Program-made: the position numbers and the translations under genes
Notes under the pieces: model-generated
Databases searched by the model: none
What the model saw: only the letters and a program-made list of their open reading frames with translations
Told to the model about the DNA's origin: nothing
Source: Slackia faecicanis
GTDB taxonomy: Bacteria > Actinomycetota > Coriobacteriia > Coriobacteriales > Eggerthellaceae
DNA length: 64,000 nt
NCBI RefSeq assembly: GCF_003725295.1
Contig: NZ_QICB01000004.1
Span: 62,001-126,000 of the forward strand
Reading direction: 5' to 3'
Part shown: one piece after another, positions 1 to 8,508 of the stretch
How the letters are laid out: the number at the start of each line of letters is the position of its first letter
Position numbering within the stretch: the stretch's first letter is position 1

Positions 1-294
1 AAGGGAGGCCCCAACAAGGGCGTGTTCCTGATCATCTCGGCCGACGAGCTCAAAGACATTCCGCTGAGCAACGTCGAGGCCGAAAGCCTGGGCGCGCTGG
101 CCAAGGCGCAAGCCGCAGCCGACCTGTCCATCCTGATCGAACGCGGCCGCCGCTGCATGCATCTGCACCTGCCCGACAACTCGGGCGTCACCATTCGCGC
201 CCTGGGCGATGCCGTGATGCGCGTGCTCTACCGCATCGACGCCGAACGCGCCGCAGAGGCCCAGGAAGCCGCTGACGAAGCGCCCGAGGAATAG
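1..294 (+). CDS. C-terminal part of an unrecognised protein
   Basis: The reading frame is open from base 1, so the gene very probably begins outside the window; the GTG at 22 has no Shine-Dalgarno site because it lies inside an open frame. The visible 97 residues are mixed alpha/beta with an acidic, alanine-rich tail rich in E and A. No motif lets me name a family. A terminator hairpin follows about 35 bases after the stop, so this is the last gene of its transcript. It converges with the toxin-antitoxin operon. Confidence 0.6.
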   Translation, partial: KGGPNKGVFLIISADELKDIPLSNVEAESLGALAKAQAAADLSILIERGRRCMHLHLPDNSGVTIRALGDAVMRVLYRIDAERAAEAQEAADEAPEE

Positions 295-330
295 GGCGCG
301 CGCACAGCAGCGAAGCCCTTCATATGCCCG

Positions 331-366
331 AGAGGCGGCCGGACGCAGGTCCTGCCGCCTCTTTTC
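331..366 (+). terminator. intrinsic terminator
   Basis: Arms AGAGGCGG (331-338) and CCGCCTCT (355-362) enclose a loop that can itself fold (GGAC/GTCC), followed by a short T run. It ends the gene at the window start. Confidence 0.7.
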
Positions 367-392
367 GTTGCGCGCCGAACCCTTGCGCCCAG

Positions 393-836
393 CTAGCCCT
401 CCACGTCGTAGAACACGCCTTTGGAGCGGCCGTATTCTTCGAAGAACTCCGTGGCCGAACATGCGGGAATCTTCGACGCCGAAAACCCGCGCACGTCGCG
501 CGTCAGAATGTAGTCGGCCTTGATCTTTTCGGCAGCGACCGACACCAGGCAGTCCTCGAAATCGGGCCATTCCAGCGAAGCCGCCCTGGCGATATCGGCG
601 CCGTCTATCGAGCAGACGTTCAGATATTCCATGCTCTTCGAAAACATGCGTTGCACCGCTTCCGACCCGAGGGGCTTCTTCAGGACATAGAAGACATCGG
701 TGTAGGATTTCGCGGACGTCCACAGCTCCGCATCGCCGAACAGGCGCATCAGCATGAGGCGCTCGCAATCGGCGAAAAAGAGCTGACGGCGGCCGAAAAG
801 ATCGATCAGCGCGTTCGTATCAAGCAAGAGCCTCAT
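393..836 (-). CDS. PIN-domain toxin (VapC-like ribonuclease)
   Basis: A 147-residue protein with the PIN-domain layout: LLDTNALID at the N-terminus (first acidic metal ligand D6), a central acidic pair in WPDFEDCL, and LTRDVRGF near the C-terminus. PIN toxins are Mg-dependent ribonucleases that cleave tRNA, rRNA or mRNA when released from their antitoxin. Its start overlaps the antitoxin gene by 17 bases, the usual translational coupling of such pairs. The exact RNA target cannot be told. Domain assignment is strong; toxin activity is inferred from family and context. Confidence 0.85.
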   Translation of the reverse strand: MRLLLDTNALIDLFGRRQLFFADCERLMLMRLFGDAELWTSAKSYTDVFYVLKKPLGSEAVQRMFSKSMEYLNVCSIDGADIARAASLEWPDFEDCLVSVAAEKIKADYILTRDVRGFSASKIPACSATEFFEEYGRSKGVFYDVEG

Positions 837-1152
837 AATCGGCGCGCCTCCCTTCCTCCAACAGCTCCTTATAAGAGCAGCCCTGCCAGAACGATTCGGG
901 AACTTCGCACGTCATGGAATCGAGCGCTACCCGCAGCGCATCGCGTTGTGCAGGCGTAGGCGTTTTCACCGACCGGCCGCCCGAAGGATCGGCCTCGTCG
1001 TGCGCATGCGCGCACGGCAGCGCGCCCGTTTCAAGCACGTACGAATACGCCGCGTTCACGAGCTGGGTGGGCGTGGCCCCGATCGAGCGCAGCACCCGGG
1101 CCCCATGTTCTTTCACCTCGACAGGAACCCGCGCCGTGACCACCGCATCCAT
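820..1152 (-). CDS. RelB/DinJ-type antitoxin
   Basis: About 110 residues. The N-terminus (VVTARVPVEVKEHGARVLRS) resembles the ribbon-helix-helix of RelB/DinJ antitoxins, and the rest is a flexible acidic tail that would wrap the toxin. I chose the ATG at 1152 because AAGGGGGGAG lies just upstream of it; the in-frame ATG at 1167 lacks a ribosome site. It is first in the operon with the PIN toxin. A perfect palindrome 20 bases upstream is a likely autoregulatory operator. RelB-type antitoxins usually pair with RelE toxins, so a PIN partner is a mixed pairing, though it is seen in other bacteria. Confidence 0.8.
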   Translation of the reverse strand: MDAVVTARVPVEVKEHGARVLRSIGATPTQLVNAAYSYVLETGALPCAHAHDEADPSGGRSVKTPTPAQRDALRVALDSMTCEVPESFWQGCSYKELLEEGRRADYEALA

Positions 1153-1171
1153 GGCTCCCCCCTTCATCGGC

Positions 1172-1196
1172 CTATTGTAATACCGTATTACAATAG
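1172..1196 (-). promoter_or_regulatory. palindromic operator of the toxin-antitoxin operon
   Basis: CTATTGTAATAC (1172-1183) and GTATTACAATAG (1185-1196) are perfect inverted repeats with one base between. The left part also supplies a TACAAT hexamer like a -10 box on the minus strand, so binding by the ribbon-helix-helix antitoxin would block RNA polymerase. Function is inferred. Confidence 0.7.
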
Positions 1197-1300
1197 TATT
1201 TCAGAGCGGCCCCGAAAACGCAACGATGCGCACGCTCCGCCGACCGAAAAGCTCGCGAAGCCGTCGCGCATGTCGCCGGACGTTCGCCCTAAAAACGCAA

Positions 1301-1331
1301 AAGCGGGCGAAGGGGAATCCTTCGCCCGCTT
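1301..1331 (-). terminator. intrinsic terminator of yhdT-panF
   Basis: Thirteen-bp arms (1301-1313 and 1319-1331) with a GGAAT loop, followed on the minus strand by CTTTTGCGTTTTT. It lies 30 bases after the panF stop. Confidence 0.8.
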
Positions 1332-1360
1332 AGAGCTGCCGCACGCGAACGCGGTTCGCG

Positions 1361-2857
1361 CTATTTCTCCGGGAAGAACACCTGGAGCATTTTCTTGTCG
1401 CCGGGCTTGCCCAGATACGAACCGACCACCATGAGAACGAGCGCCACCGTGATGCCGATCACGATCTGATGCAGGCCGAACAGCTTGAAGCCGATCGCCA
1501 TGGTGAGGCAGTAGGTCAGCGTGCCGCCCACCATGGACGCGATCGCGCCCGTCTTGTTCGCACGCTTCCAGAACAGAGCGCCCACGAACACCCAGCAGAA
1601 CGCCGTCTCAAGGCCGCCGAACGCGAACATGTTGATCTTCCAGATCACGTCGGGCGGGGTGACGGCCAGCACGAACACGATCACGCCGATGCCGAACGTG
1701 GCGATCTGGCTGAAGCGGGAGACGTGCGCGTCCTTCACTTCGACGCCCTTTTCCTCGGCGCGATGCAGCCACAGGTCTTTGACGATCGCGGAAGAGGAAG
1801 CGATCAGCAGCGACGAAACCGTCGAGATGGACGCGGCGATCGGGCCGACGATCGCGATACCCGCAAGCCACGGGGGCAGTGTCTGGGCGATGGCGATCGG
1901 AATGATGTTGTCGACGCTTCCGCCGTATGCGGCCAGGTCGTCGGTCAGCACGCCCGCAGACAGCGTGCCCAGCGCGGTGATGCCGATCATCATGGCGCCG
2001 ATGATCACGGTGCCCCAGATCATGGCTTTGTGCAGCGACTTGGTGTCCTTATAGCCCATGCAGCGGACCACCGACTGCGGCAGGCAGAACGTCAGCACGC
2101 CCACCAGCAGCCACTGCGTGAAGTACAGGGTCAGAGGCATGGCGCCGCCCGCGAAAGGCTCCAGCAGCTCGGGACGGTTGGCCTGGATGGTGTTCATCAC
2201 GTTCTCATAGCCGCCGCCTGCGCTGAAGATGCCGCCCGCCAGCACGGCGATGCCCACCAGCATGGCGATGCCGCACAGCGCGTCGGTCACGGCAACGCCG
2301 CGGAATCCGCCGACCGCCGTGAAGATGATCACGGCCGCGCCGAACAGGAACAGGCCGGTGACGTAGGAATAGCCCGTCACGGCCTCGAACAGCTTCGCGC
2401 CGCCGACGAACTGGGCCACCATGGTGGCGGCGAAGAACAGCACCAGGATGAACGCCGCGGCCACGGCCAGGGCGTTGGACTGGTAGCGCTCGCGGATCAC
2501 GTCGATAACCGTGACGGAGCCCAGCTTGCGCGACACGAGGGCCATCTTCTTGCCCATGATGCCGTACAGCAAGAACAGCGTGACCACCTGCACCGTGGCC
2601 ATGTACACCCAGCCGAAGCCGATGTTCCACGCCTGGCCGGGGCCGCCCACGAACGAGCTCACCGAGCCGTACGTGGCGATCGTGGTCATGGCGAGCACGA
2701 AGCCGCCCAGGGCGCGGTCGCCGATGAAGTATTCCTTGACGAAGCCGCCCGTCGACGCGGCGCGCGACTTCCTGCGCACCATGAGCGCGAGGCCCAGGGC
2801 CGCCAGCAAGAACACGAGCACGGGCACCAGGCCCGCGAGTCCGATTGCATTAGTCAC
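1361..2857 (-). CDS. panF: sodium/pantothenate symporter
   Basis: A 498-residue sodium:solute symporter with about 13 hydrophobic segments. Near the N-terminus it has YFIGDRALGGFVLAMTTIATYGSVSSFVGGPG, the conserved helix-1/2 region of this family, split here as YFIGDRALGG and SSFVGGPGQAW. It should import pantothenate with Na+ for coenzyme A synthesis. The PanF assignment rests on its coupling to yhdT, an arrangement known from enterobacteria; a different substrate is possible. I chose GTG at 2857, which follows AGAAGGTG and overlaps the yhdT stop by 8 bases. A longer frame upstream would intrude into yhdT. Confidence 0.82.
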   Translation of the reverse strand: MTNAIGLAGLVPVLVFLLAALGLALMVRRKSRAASTGGFVKEYFIGDRALGGFVLAMTTIATYGSVSSFVGGPGQAWNIGFGWVYMATVQVVTLFLLYGIMGKKMALVSRKLGSVTVIDVIRERYQSNALAVAAAFILVLFFAATMVAQFVGGAKLFEAVTGYSYVTGLFLFGAAVIIFTAVGGFRGVAVTDALCGIAMLVGIAVLAGGIFSAGGGYENVMNTIQANRPELLEPFAGGAMPLTLYFTQWLLVGVLTFCLPQSVVRCMGYKDTKSLHKAMIWGTVIIGAMMIGITALGTLSAGVLTDDLAAYGGSVDNIIPIAIAQTLPPWLAGIAIVGPIAASISTVSSLLIASSSAIVKDLWLHRAEEKGVEVKDAHVSRFSQIATFGIGVIVFVLAVTPPDVIWKINMFAFGGLETAFCWVFVGALFWKRANKTGAIASMVGGTLTYCLTMAIGFKLFGLHQIVIGITVALVLMVVGSYLGKPGDKKMLQVFFPEK

Positions 2858-3137
2858 GGTCGGCACCTTCTTCCTCGTCGTCGTCAAGATCGAAATCGGC
2901 GAAGACGCGCTTCGCCAAAAACACCGCCACCGCAACGGCGAACAGCCACGTTCCCACCGTGCCGCCGATGATCCACACGGGCGTGCCGAATACCTTCACA
3001 TCGAGGCCCGAAAGGCCGAAGCCCGCCGCGGCCCAAACCGCAATGCAGAGCACGAGCGAGACCACCGTGGCCTTCGCTTCTTTGTTCGCCTGAAGCATCT
3101 TCTGGCGATAGGTCAAACCGTCTTTCGACGACGCCAT
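2850..3137 (-). CDS. yhdT: YhdT family small membrane protein
   Basis: A 95-residue protein with two hydrophobic helices (about 23-45 and 57-75) and an acidic C-terminus (DLDDDEEE). This is the DUF997/YhdT family, found just before panF. Its role is unknown; it may be an accessory subunit of the transporter. The ATG at 3137 is preferred over 3152 because GGAGGGAG sits before it. The stop overlaps the panF start, so the pair is translationally coupled. Confidence 0.8.
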   Translation of the reverse strand: MASSKDGLTYRQKMLQANKEAKATVVSLVLCIAVWAAAGFGLSGLDVKVFGTPVWIIGGTVGTWLFAVAVAVFLAKRVFADFDLDDDEEEGADRD

Positions 3138-3466
3138 GAGCGCTCCCTCCATGTTTCCAAACGCTTTCTCCTACCCGGCGCGGACCGTGAAATATCCGCC
3201 ACCGGCGCCGCCTTGAAAAACGGCACGCATGATTGTATCGACGCGGCGCAAAAAGGAGCCCGATGGAACAAAGCGAAAGAAAGTTTTACACCGTTCGCCG
3301 CGCAATACGCCTTTTACCTGGGGAAACACTTGAAACCCCAGCGCGGCCGTTTTATATTTTATGCGGGGTTCTGCGGGGTACGGCACCGCGCGGCCCCTTC
3401 TGGAATGCGAAACGAACGGCATGCGGCCCGCGAAACGGGCGCCGAGCCGCCGAAGAAAGGCCCGCC
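3138..3466. other. gene-free divergent region before yhdT and the transposase-like gene
   Basis: No credible short gene is seen. The stretch holds the promoter at 3330-3358 for the rightward gene and a roughly 100-base leader containing GC-rich repeats of GCGGGGT. The promoter of yhdT must lie at the left end but I could not pin it down. Confidence 0.5.
3330..3358 (+). promoter_or_regulatory. sigma-70-type promoter of the transposase-like gene
   Basis: TTGAAA (3330-3335) and TATATT (3353-3358) are separated by exactly 17 bases in a short AT-rich patch. Transcription would start near 3365, leaving a leader of about 100 bases before the ATG at 3467. Confidence 0.55.
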
Positions 3467-5089
3467 ATGCACCTGAAGAAAACCAAGCGCAACGGCCGCG
3501 TCTACCTTTCCATCGTGCATAACTACCGCGAAGGCGGCACCACCAAAACGCGCACGGTGGAGACCATCGGATACGCCGACGCCTATGCCGGGCAATACGC
3601 CGATCCCATCGCGCATTTCGAGGAGCGCGTGGCGGCCATGAACGAAGAGCGGCGCGCCGAGCGCACGGCGATCGAGTTCGCGTTTCCGCCCAGCTGCACC
3701 ATCGACGCCAACCGCACGGAATCGGCCCGCTGGGGCGTGGCCATCGCGCTCGCCTACCTCGACGTGCTGGAAGCCAAACGAGCCATAGGCTCCGCCCATC
3801 GCGACGGCAGCCGCGCGAAAACGGCCGATGAAGCCTTCGGCATGCGGGCCGACCCCGCGCGCACCGATGCATTCATCGCGCGGCGCACGTTCGAAGTCTT
3901 CACCGTGGAACGCGTGCTGCACGCATCGCCCAAGCACGAAACCTGGGAACGGCGCGAATCGTTTCCGCGCCCGTGTGATTTCGCGATCGACGAGGCCTAC
4001 CGCGTGCTTCCCGCGATCGCCCGCGCCGACGAGGGCATCGCGCGCTCGATGCGCGCGGCCTACGAGCGCATCAGGCCGAATCACGCGCCGCTCGAATGCG
4101 CGCACGTGGTTCTGGGCGCCTTCGCCTTCGACGACACCGACGACGTGGACGCCGCCGAAGAGGGCCACGTCGAAGGACGCATGGCCGTCTGCCTGGCCAT
4201 GGTGCTCGACGAAGACGGCATGCCCGCAGGCTACCGGCTGCTGGAGGCCGACCCCGACGAGCACGCCGTGCAGCGCCTGGCCGCCGACATCAAGAAGAAC
4301 ACGGGAGCGCGACGCGTGGTCATGGTGGCGGGTCGCCTGTCGCGCGCCGAGGCGATCATGCGCATGCTGGCGACGCAGGGCGACGGATTCATCATGCACC
4401 GCCCGCTCGAAACCGCCGTGGCGGACATGCGCCACTGGGTGGCCGACGACCAGGGCTACACCACCAGCCGCTCGGGCAACTACCGCATCAAGTCGCGCGT
4501 ACGCGCCGCCACGGTGCAGGCCGACGAGCAGGAAGGCGGCGGGGAGAAACGCGTCCGCGTGCGCGACATCGTGTTCTGGGGCCGCGATTACGTGCGGCGC
4601 CAGAACACGCGCGGCGATGCCGAATCGGGCTCTTTAGACGGCTACGCGTGCATCGTGACCAGCGAGCTCGATCTGAAGGCGCCCGAGGTATTCCACCTGT
4701 ACCGCGAGCTGTGGCGTCTGGCCGAACCGTTCCAGGTCCTCGAGTCGGACTTCTCGCCTTCGCCGTACCCCACGCCGCGCGACGAGCATATGCGCGCGCA
4801 CTTCGCCATATGCTACGCGGCGTTTTTCGCCATGCGTCTGATGCGAAGCGACCTGCACTGGCGCTTCAACGCGGCCCAGGTGGCAGACGCGCTGATCCGC
4901 ATGGAGGGCGGCTATCTGGCGCAGAATTGGTTCTTGTTCGGCTACCGAAGCCCCGTAAGCGACGCGATCGAGCAGGCCGCAGGGGTTGATGCGGCCCGAC
5001 GTCTGCGCACGCGCCAAGACATCCGCGAAGGAATAGCCCAGGCGCGCAGACATATCAGGGCAGGGTCCGACAAGAGAAAAGACGCATAA
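3467..5089 (+). CDS. IS1634-type transposase homologue, probably catalytically inactive
   Basis: A 540-residue protein. The N-terminus (MHLKKTKRNGRVYLSIVHNY followed by KTRTVETIGY) is characteristic of IS1634-family transposases, and the C-terminal third keeps DGYACIVTSE...YRELWRLAEPFQVLESDF, the region carrying the catalytic Glu. The second catalytic Asp, normally in a VADRG motif, is replaced: the sequence reads VVMVAGRLS. The first Asp region also reads VLGAFAFDD rather than the usual LYDVT-type motif. No terminal inverted repeats were found. The frame is intact and has its own ribosome site (GAAAGG) and promoter, so it may be domesticated or simply a decaying immobile copy. Start chosen at 3467; frame upstream is open but lacks family similarity. 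Confidence 0.7.
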   Translation: MHLKKTKRNGRVYLSIVHNYREGGTTKTRTVETIGYADAYAGQYADPIAHFEERVAAMNEERRAERTAIEFAFPPSCTIDANRTESARWGVAIALAYLDVLEAKRAIGSAHRDGSRAKTADEAFGMRADPARTDAFIARRTFEVFTVERVLHASPKHETWERRESFPRPCDFAIDEAYRVLPAIARADEGIARSMRAAYERIRPNHAPLECAHVVLGAFAFDDTDDVDAAEEGHVEGRMAVCLAMVLDEDGMPAGYRLLEADPDEHAVQRLAADIKKNTGARRVVMVAGRLSRAEAIMRMLATQGDGFIMHRPLETAVADMRHWVADDQGYTTSRSGNYRIKSRVRAATVQADEQEGGGEKRVRVRDIVFWGRDYVRRQNTRGDAESGSLDGYACIVTSELDLKAPEVFHLYRELWRLAEPFQVLESDFSPSPYPTPRDEHMRAHFAICYAAFFAMRLMRSDLHWRFNAAQVADALIRMEGGYLAQNWFLFGYRSPVSDAIEQAAGVDAARRLRTRQDIREGIAQARRHIRAGSDKRKDA

Positions 5090-5330
5090 CGAGGCCGTCT
5101 GACGAAATGCACGCGCCGACGACCATCCATCGCCCAGAAGCGAAACGCTGCGGACGCGCGCCCATCGCCCGGAAACGCAGGGTCCCGCATGCGGCGACGC
5201 CCGCGAAACCGCATCCTGGCAAGCCCTCTACATGCGCCGCAGCGTATAACGCACCGCCTTAGACGTCCCGAAATCGGAAACGCCTTTTGTCCGCTAAGCC
5301 ATGGTTGACCCGCTAATTCGGGCATGCAAA

Positions 5331-5356
5331 AAGCCGCGTCCCGGGGGGCGCGGCTT
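5331..5356 (-). terminator. intrinsic terminator of the LytTR gene
   Basis: AAGCCGCG and CGCGGCTT arms with a 10-base loop, followed on the minus strand by a run of five T. It lies 28 bases after the stop. Confidence 0.8.
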
Positions 5357-5383
5357 CGCTGTTCATCGTATGGGGCGCAAGGC

Positions 5384-6097
5384 TTAGAGACCCAGCGCCT
5401 TTTTCAGGGAGGACACGCGGCGGCGGGAAACCGGGATCTTGTCTTCCACGCCGTTCAGGGTGAGCAGCAGGGTGCCGCCCGCCACAGGCTCGACTTCCTC
5501 CACCATGGCCAGGTTGACCAGGTAGCCGCGATGCACGCGGAAGAAGCCATGACCGTCCAGACGCTTCTCCAGCTGAGCCAGCGAGACCGTGGAGAAGTAG
5601 CGGTCGGAATCGGTCTGGAGGTAGGCGTAATCGTCGCGCGCCATGACGTAGCGGATGCTGTCGATCGCGATGAGGATTTTCTTGCCGCCCTTTTCGACGG
5701 GAATGCGCTCGGATTGCGTAGCCTTCACGTGCAGGGTGACATGCTCGGTAGCGCGATTCACGGCCTGATGCAAGCGATCGATTTCGACAGGTTTGACCAG
5801 GTAGTCAACCGCGTTCACCTTGAAGCCCTCGAGGGCATGCTCGCTGTATGCGGTGACGAAAATAACCGCCGGCGGGTTCTTCAGGCGCTGCAGGGCCTCG
5901 GCGAACTGGATGCCCGTGACCTCAGGCATGCTCACGTCGAGGAACAGCACATCCACCGGATAGCTTTGCATTTTCTCGATGGCCTCGCGCACGCTTGCCG
6001 CCTCGGCCAAAACCTCGACGCCGCCCACTTCGCCGAGCAGATAGCGCAGCTCGGAACGCGCAGGGGCTTCGTCGTCTACGATAATCGCGTTAAGCAA
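5384..6097 (-). CDS. LytTR-family response regulator
   Basis: A 237-residue protein with a receiver domain (AIIVDDE near residues 4-10, phospho-acceptor D54 in FLDVSMPE, K102 in YLVKPVE) and a C-terminal LytTR DNA-binding domain (YVMARDDYAYLQT, FFRVHRGYLVNL, PVSRRRV). It should be phosphorylated by the LytS-type kinase upstream and regulate envelope or transport genes. I chose the TTG at 6097 because GGAGG lies five bases before it; ATG codons at 6109 and 6112 lack a ribosome site. It is separated from the kinase gene by 242 bases containing a promoter and two palindromes, so it can be transcribed alone. Confidence 0.85.
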   Translation of the reverse strand: MLNAIIVDDEAPARSELRYLLGEVGGVEVLAEAASVREAIEKMQSYPVDVLFLDVSMPEVTGIQFAEALQRLKNPPAVIFVTAYSEHALEGFKVNAVDYLVKPVEIDRLHQAVNRATEHVTLHVKATQSERIPVEKGGKKILIAIDSIRYVMARDDYAYLQTDSDRYFSTVSLAQLEKRLDGHGFFRVHRGYLVNLAMVEEVEPVAGGTLLLTLNGVEDKIPVSRRRVSSLKKALGL

Positions 6098-6137
6098 AAC
6101 GTCCTCCATCATGCATCGATCCGCTTGAAATCGTTCT

Positions 6138-6169
6138 TGCATATTAGCCGAAATATGCATCCCCGTGAA
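6138..6169 (-). promoter_or_regulatory. promoter with palindrome upstream of the LytTR gene
   Basis: On the minus strand TTCACG (6164-6169) and TAATAT (6141-6146) are 17 bases apart. The -10 box lies in an inverted repeat TGCATATT (6138-6145) / AATATGCA (6152-6159). Autoregulation is possible. Confidence 0.5.
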
Positions 6170-6209
6170 GAAGTTCCCAGGGAATGGGACACGATAGGCA
6201 TCATTCCAT

Positions 6210-6227
6210 GAATATCCACGGATATTC
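6210..6227 (-). promoter_or_regulatory. 18-bp palindrome upstream of the LytTR promoter
   Basis: GAATATCC-AC-GGATATTC is a perfect palindrome lying about 40 bases upstream of the predicted -35 box, a position suited to an activator site. The binding protein is unknown. Confidence 0.45.
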
Positions 6228-6339
6228 CTCCACATTTTACCGTTCGCCGACGTAATAACGCCGCCTGCTGCAGTGCGCATACCGTCTGCCGGGTTATCGC
6301 CGACCGACGGCATGCGCCGCACACCGACCGTTCGCCCGT

Positions 6340-7638
6340 CTATTCGTCCAAAAGAGCGTCTTTGAGATACATGCGCACGCACGTGCCGTCGCCCGGGGTC
6401 GAATCCACCTGCATGCGCGATTCGATGCCGTAATATCCGGTCAAGCGTTCGCTGATGTTCTTCATGGCGATACCCAAGCCCTTCGAAGCCGACGGGCTCA
6501 AAAGCTTGCGCTGCTGCTCGGCGTCCATGCCGATGCCGTTATCGGATACCGCGATGTAGACGTCGTCGCCTTCGCTGTACGCCTCCACAGAAATACGCAG
6601 CTGGCCCTCCTGGGGCATGGCGTGGCGCACGGCGTTTTCGACTAGGGGCTGGATCATGAACGCAGGCACCATGAGGTCTTCGAGGCCGGGTTCCACATCG
6701 ACATCCATGACCAGGCGGTCTTCGCCGAAGCGTGCCACCTCGAACGTGAAGTAACGCATGGTCTGATCGATCTCTTTCATCAGCTCCACCAAATCGTCGG
6801 AGCTTTCGAGCGTGCGGCGATAGAAAATGGCGAACTCGCGCAGCAGCATGCGGGCGCGGTCGGGATCGGTGCGCACGAGCGAGGCGATCGTGTTGATCGT
6901 GTTGAACAGGAAGTGCGGGTTGATCTGCGACTGCAGCGCCTTGAGCTCCATGGTGGTGGCCAGCTTGGTCTGCTGCTCGAGCTCCACTGCGGCGATCTGG
7001 GTGGACATGAGCTCGCCCAAGCCCTCGGCCAGCGTGAGCTGCGTCTCGGTAATGTCGTTGGCATGGCGGTAGTAGAACTTCAGCGTGCCGATAATCGCAT
7101 CGCCGCGGCGCAAAGGCACGATGATGCCGGCGCGCAGATTACGGGCCTTGGTGGGAAAGCCGATTTCTTCAGGCGTATGCAGCGCGCGGATGCGGCCGTC
7201 TTCGATCGTGGCGTGCGTGGCCTTCGTGCGAATGGGGGTGCCGGGAGTGCTGGGCGCCTCTTCGAGGCCAACGTAGCCCAGGATGTATTCCCTGTCCGTA
7301 ATGGCTACGGCCTGCGCGCACGTCGCAGGAAGCAACAGGCGGCACACCTTCTGCGCCGTTTCCACATTGAGGCCCTCCTGGAAGCACGCCAGGGTTTCAC
7401 GGGCGATTTTCAGAATGGTGTCCGACTGGCGCGCGCGCACCGAATCGGGGTTGAGGTGCAGATAAATCAGCAGCGCGAGCGACACGGTGAACGAAACGCC
7501 CGCCACCACGTTCAGGTTGCCGAACATGGACGGACGGCAGATGCCCATGACGAGCACGGCCGCCGCCAACGTGGCGACGGTGAACAGAATCAGGTCGATG
7601 ACCTTCGCGTAGTTCGCCTTCACATTGATGATGGTCAC
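6340..7638 (-). CDS. LytS-type sensor histidine kinase
   Basis: A 432-residue kinase with two N-terminal membrane helices (about 13-33 and 43-61), a GAF-like sensor region (about 90-215), and a His_kinase domain with the phospho-acceptor motif QINPHFLFN (H242), followed by an HATPase domain (QPLVENAVRHA, SDNGIGMD, KGLGIAMKNISERL). It lacks the 5TM-LytS module, so the stimulus probably acts on the GAF-like region inside the cell. GTG start at 7638 follows GGAGAGG. It sits 12 bases after the TauE gene in the same operon, and its partner is the LytTR regulator downstream. Confidence 0.88.
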   Translation of the reverse strand: MTIINVKANYAKVIDLILFTVATLAAAVLVMGICRPSMFGNLNVVAGVSFTVSLALLIYLHLNPDSVRARQSDTILKIARETLACFQEGLNVETAQKVCRLLLPATCAQAVAITDREYILGYVGLEEAPSTPGTPIRTKATHATIEDGRIRALHTPEEIGFPTKARNLRAGIIVPLRRGDAIIGTLKFYYRHANDITETQLTLAEGLGELMSTQIAAVELEQQTKLATTMELKALQSQINPHFLFNTINTIASLVRTDPDRARMLLREFAIFYRRTLESSDDLVELMKEIDQTMRYFTFEVARFGEDRLVMDVDVEPGLEDLMVPAFMIQPLVENAVRHAMPQEGQLRISVEAYSEGDDVYIAVSDNGIGMDAEQQRKLLSPSASKGLGIAMKNISERLTGYYGIESRMQVDSTPGDGTCVRMYLKDALLDE

Positions 7639-7650
7639 GAAAACCTCTCC

Positions 7651-8505
7651 TTACCCTATGAGTCCAAGCTCGTTCACCGTCAGCACGACGGCGACGACAA
7701 GCAGAAACGCTGCGAATGCGAAGCGCAGGGCGCGTTCGGGCACGCGTTTGACCAGGCTTGCTCCCAAAACGGCGCCGGGCATGGAGCCTGCCGCCGTCGC
7801 AATGCCCACAAGATAATCGATATTGCCCAGGATTCCCTGCTCGACCGCGCCGGGAATCGCCAGAATGCACACAGCGAGCAGCGAGGTGCCAGACGCCAGG
7901 CGCATGGGCACGCCCAGCATGGCCATGAACAGCGGCACCATGATGAAGCCGCCGCCCACGCCCACGTAGCCGCTCAAGAAGCCGGCCAGGATGCCGATCG
8001 CCGCCACCTTCGCCACGAACGCAGGCTTCAAAGCGAAGCGCACATCGGATGCGTCCATGTCGGCCGCCTGCCCCTTGCCGCCCGATGCGCTCTTCGAAGA
8101 AGCGGAAGCGCCCGCCGCGCCTTCGGCTTTCGCCTTGGACGCTGCGAGCGCTTTTTTGAACATCGTATACGCCGAGTAGGCGATGACGAGCGCCGCGGCG
8201 CCCATGACCATCCACGAGGGCGACGCGGCGGCGGCGAGCACGCCGATCGGCGAGAGAACCGCGCCCGCCAGGCCGCAAATCACGCCCACGCGGATCACGC
8301 ACGTCTTATTGCGCGCATGCTTGGCCATGCCCGAAAGCGACGTGGGAATGATCGTGAACAGCGACGTCGCCGTGGCCGCTATGGGGTCGAGCCCGAACAC
8401 CAGCCTGAACAACGGAACCATGACCACGCCGCCGCCGATACCCAGAAGGCCCGACAGCACGCCGACCACCACGCCCGCAAGGGCCGCCACGATGAACATT
8501 TCCAT
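7651..8505 (-). CDS. TauE/SafE family anion exporter
   Basis: A 284-residue membrane protein made of two related halves, each carrying the family signature: GLLGIGGGVVMVPLF in the first half and GYVGVGGGFIMVPLF in the second. About eight hydrophobic segments are visible, with a long charged, Ala/Ser/Lys-rich cytoplasmic loop (about 125-155) between the halves. The family exports sulfite, sulfoacetate or related organic anions. It is placed three bases after the glycosyltransferase gene and 12 before the LytS-type kinase, so all three are one operon and the kinase may sense a related ligand. Confidence 0.85.
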   Translation of the reverse strand: MEMFIVAALAGVVVGVLSGLLGIGGGVVMVPLFRLVFGLDPIAATATSLFTIIPTSLSGMAKHARNKTCVIRVGVICGLAGAVLSPIGVLAAAASPSWMVMGAAALVIAYSAYTMFKKALAASKAKAEGAAGASASSKSASGGKGQAADMDASDVRFALKPAFVAKVAAIGILAGFLSGYVGVGGGFIMVPLFMAMLGVPMRLASGTSLLAVCILAIPGAVEQGILGNIDYLVGIATAAGSMPGAVLGASLVKRVPERALRFAFAAFLLVVAVVLTVNELGLIG

Positions 8506-8508
8506 GCG

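Noticed and set aside
3300-5330. Complete insertion sequence around the transposase-like gene
   Set aside because: No terminal inverted repeats or target-site duplication could be found at the flanks.
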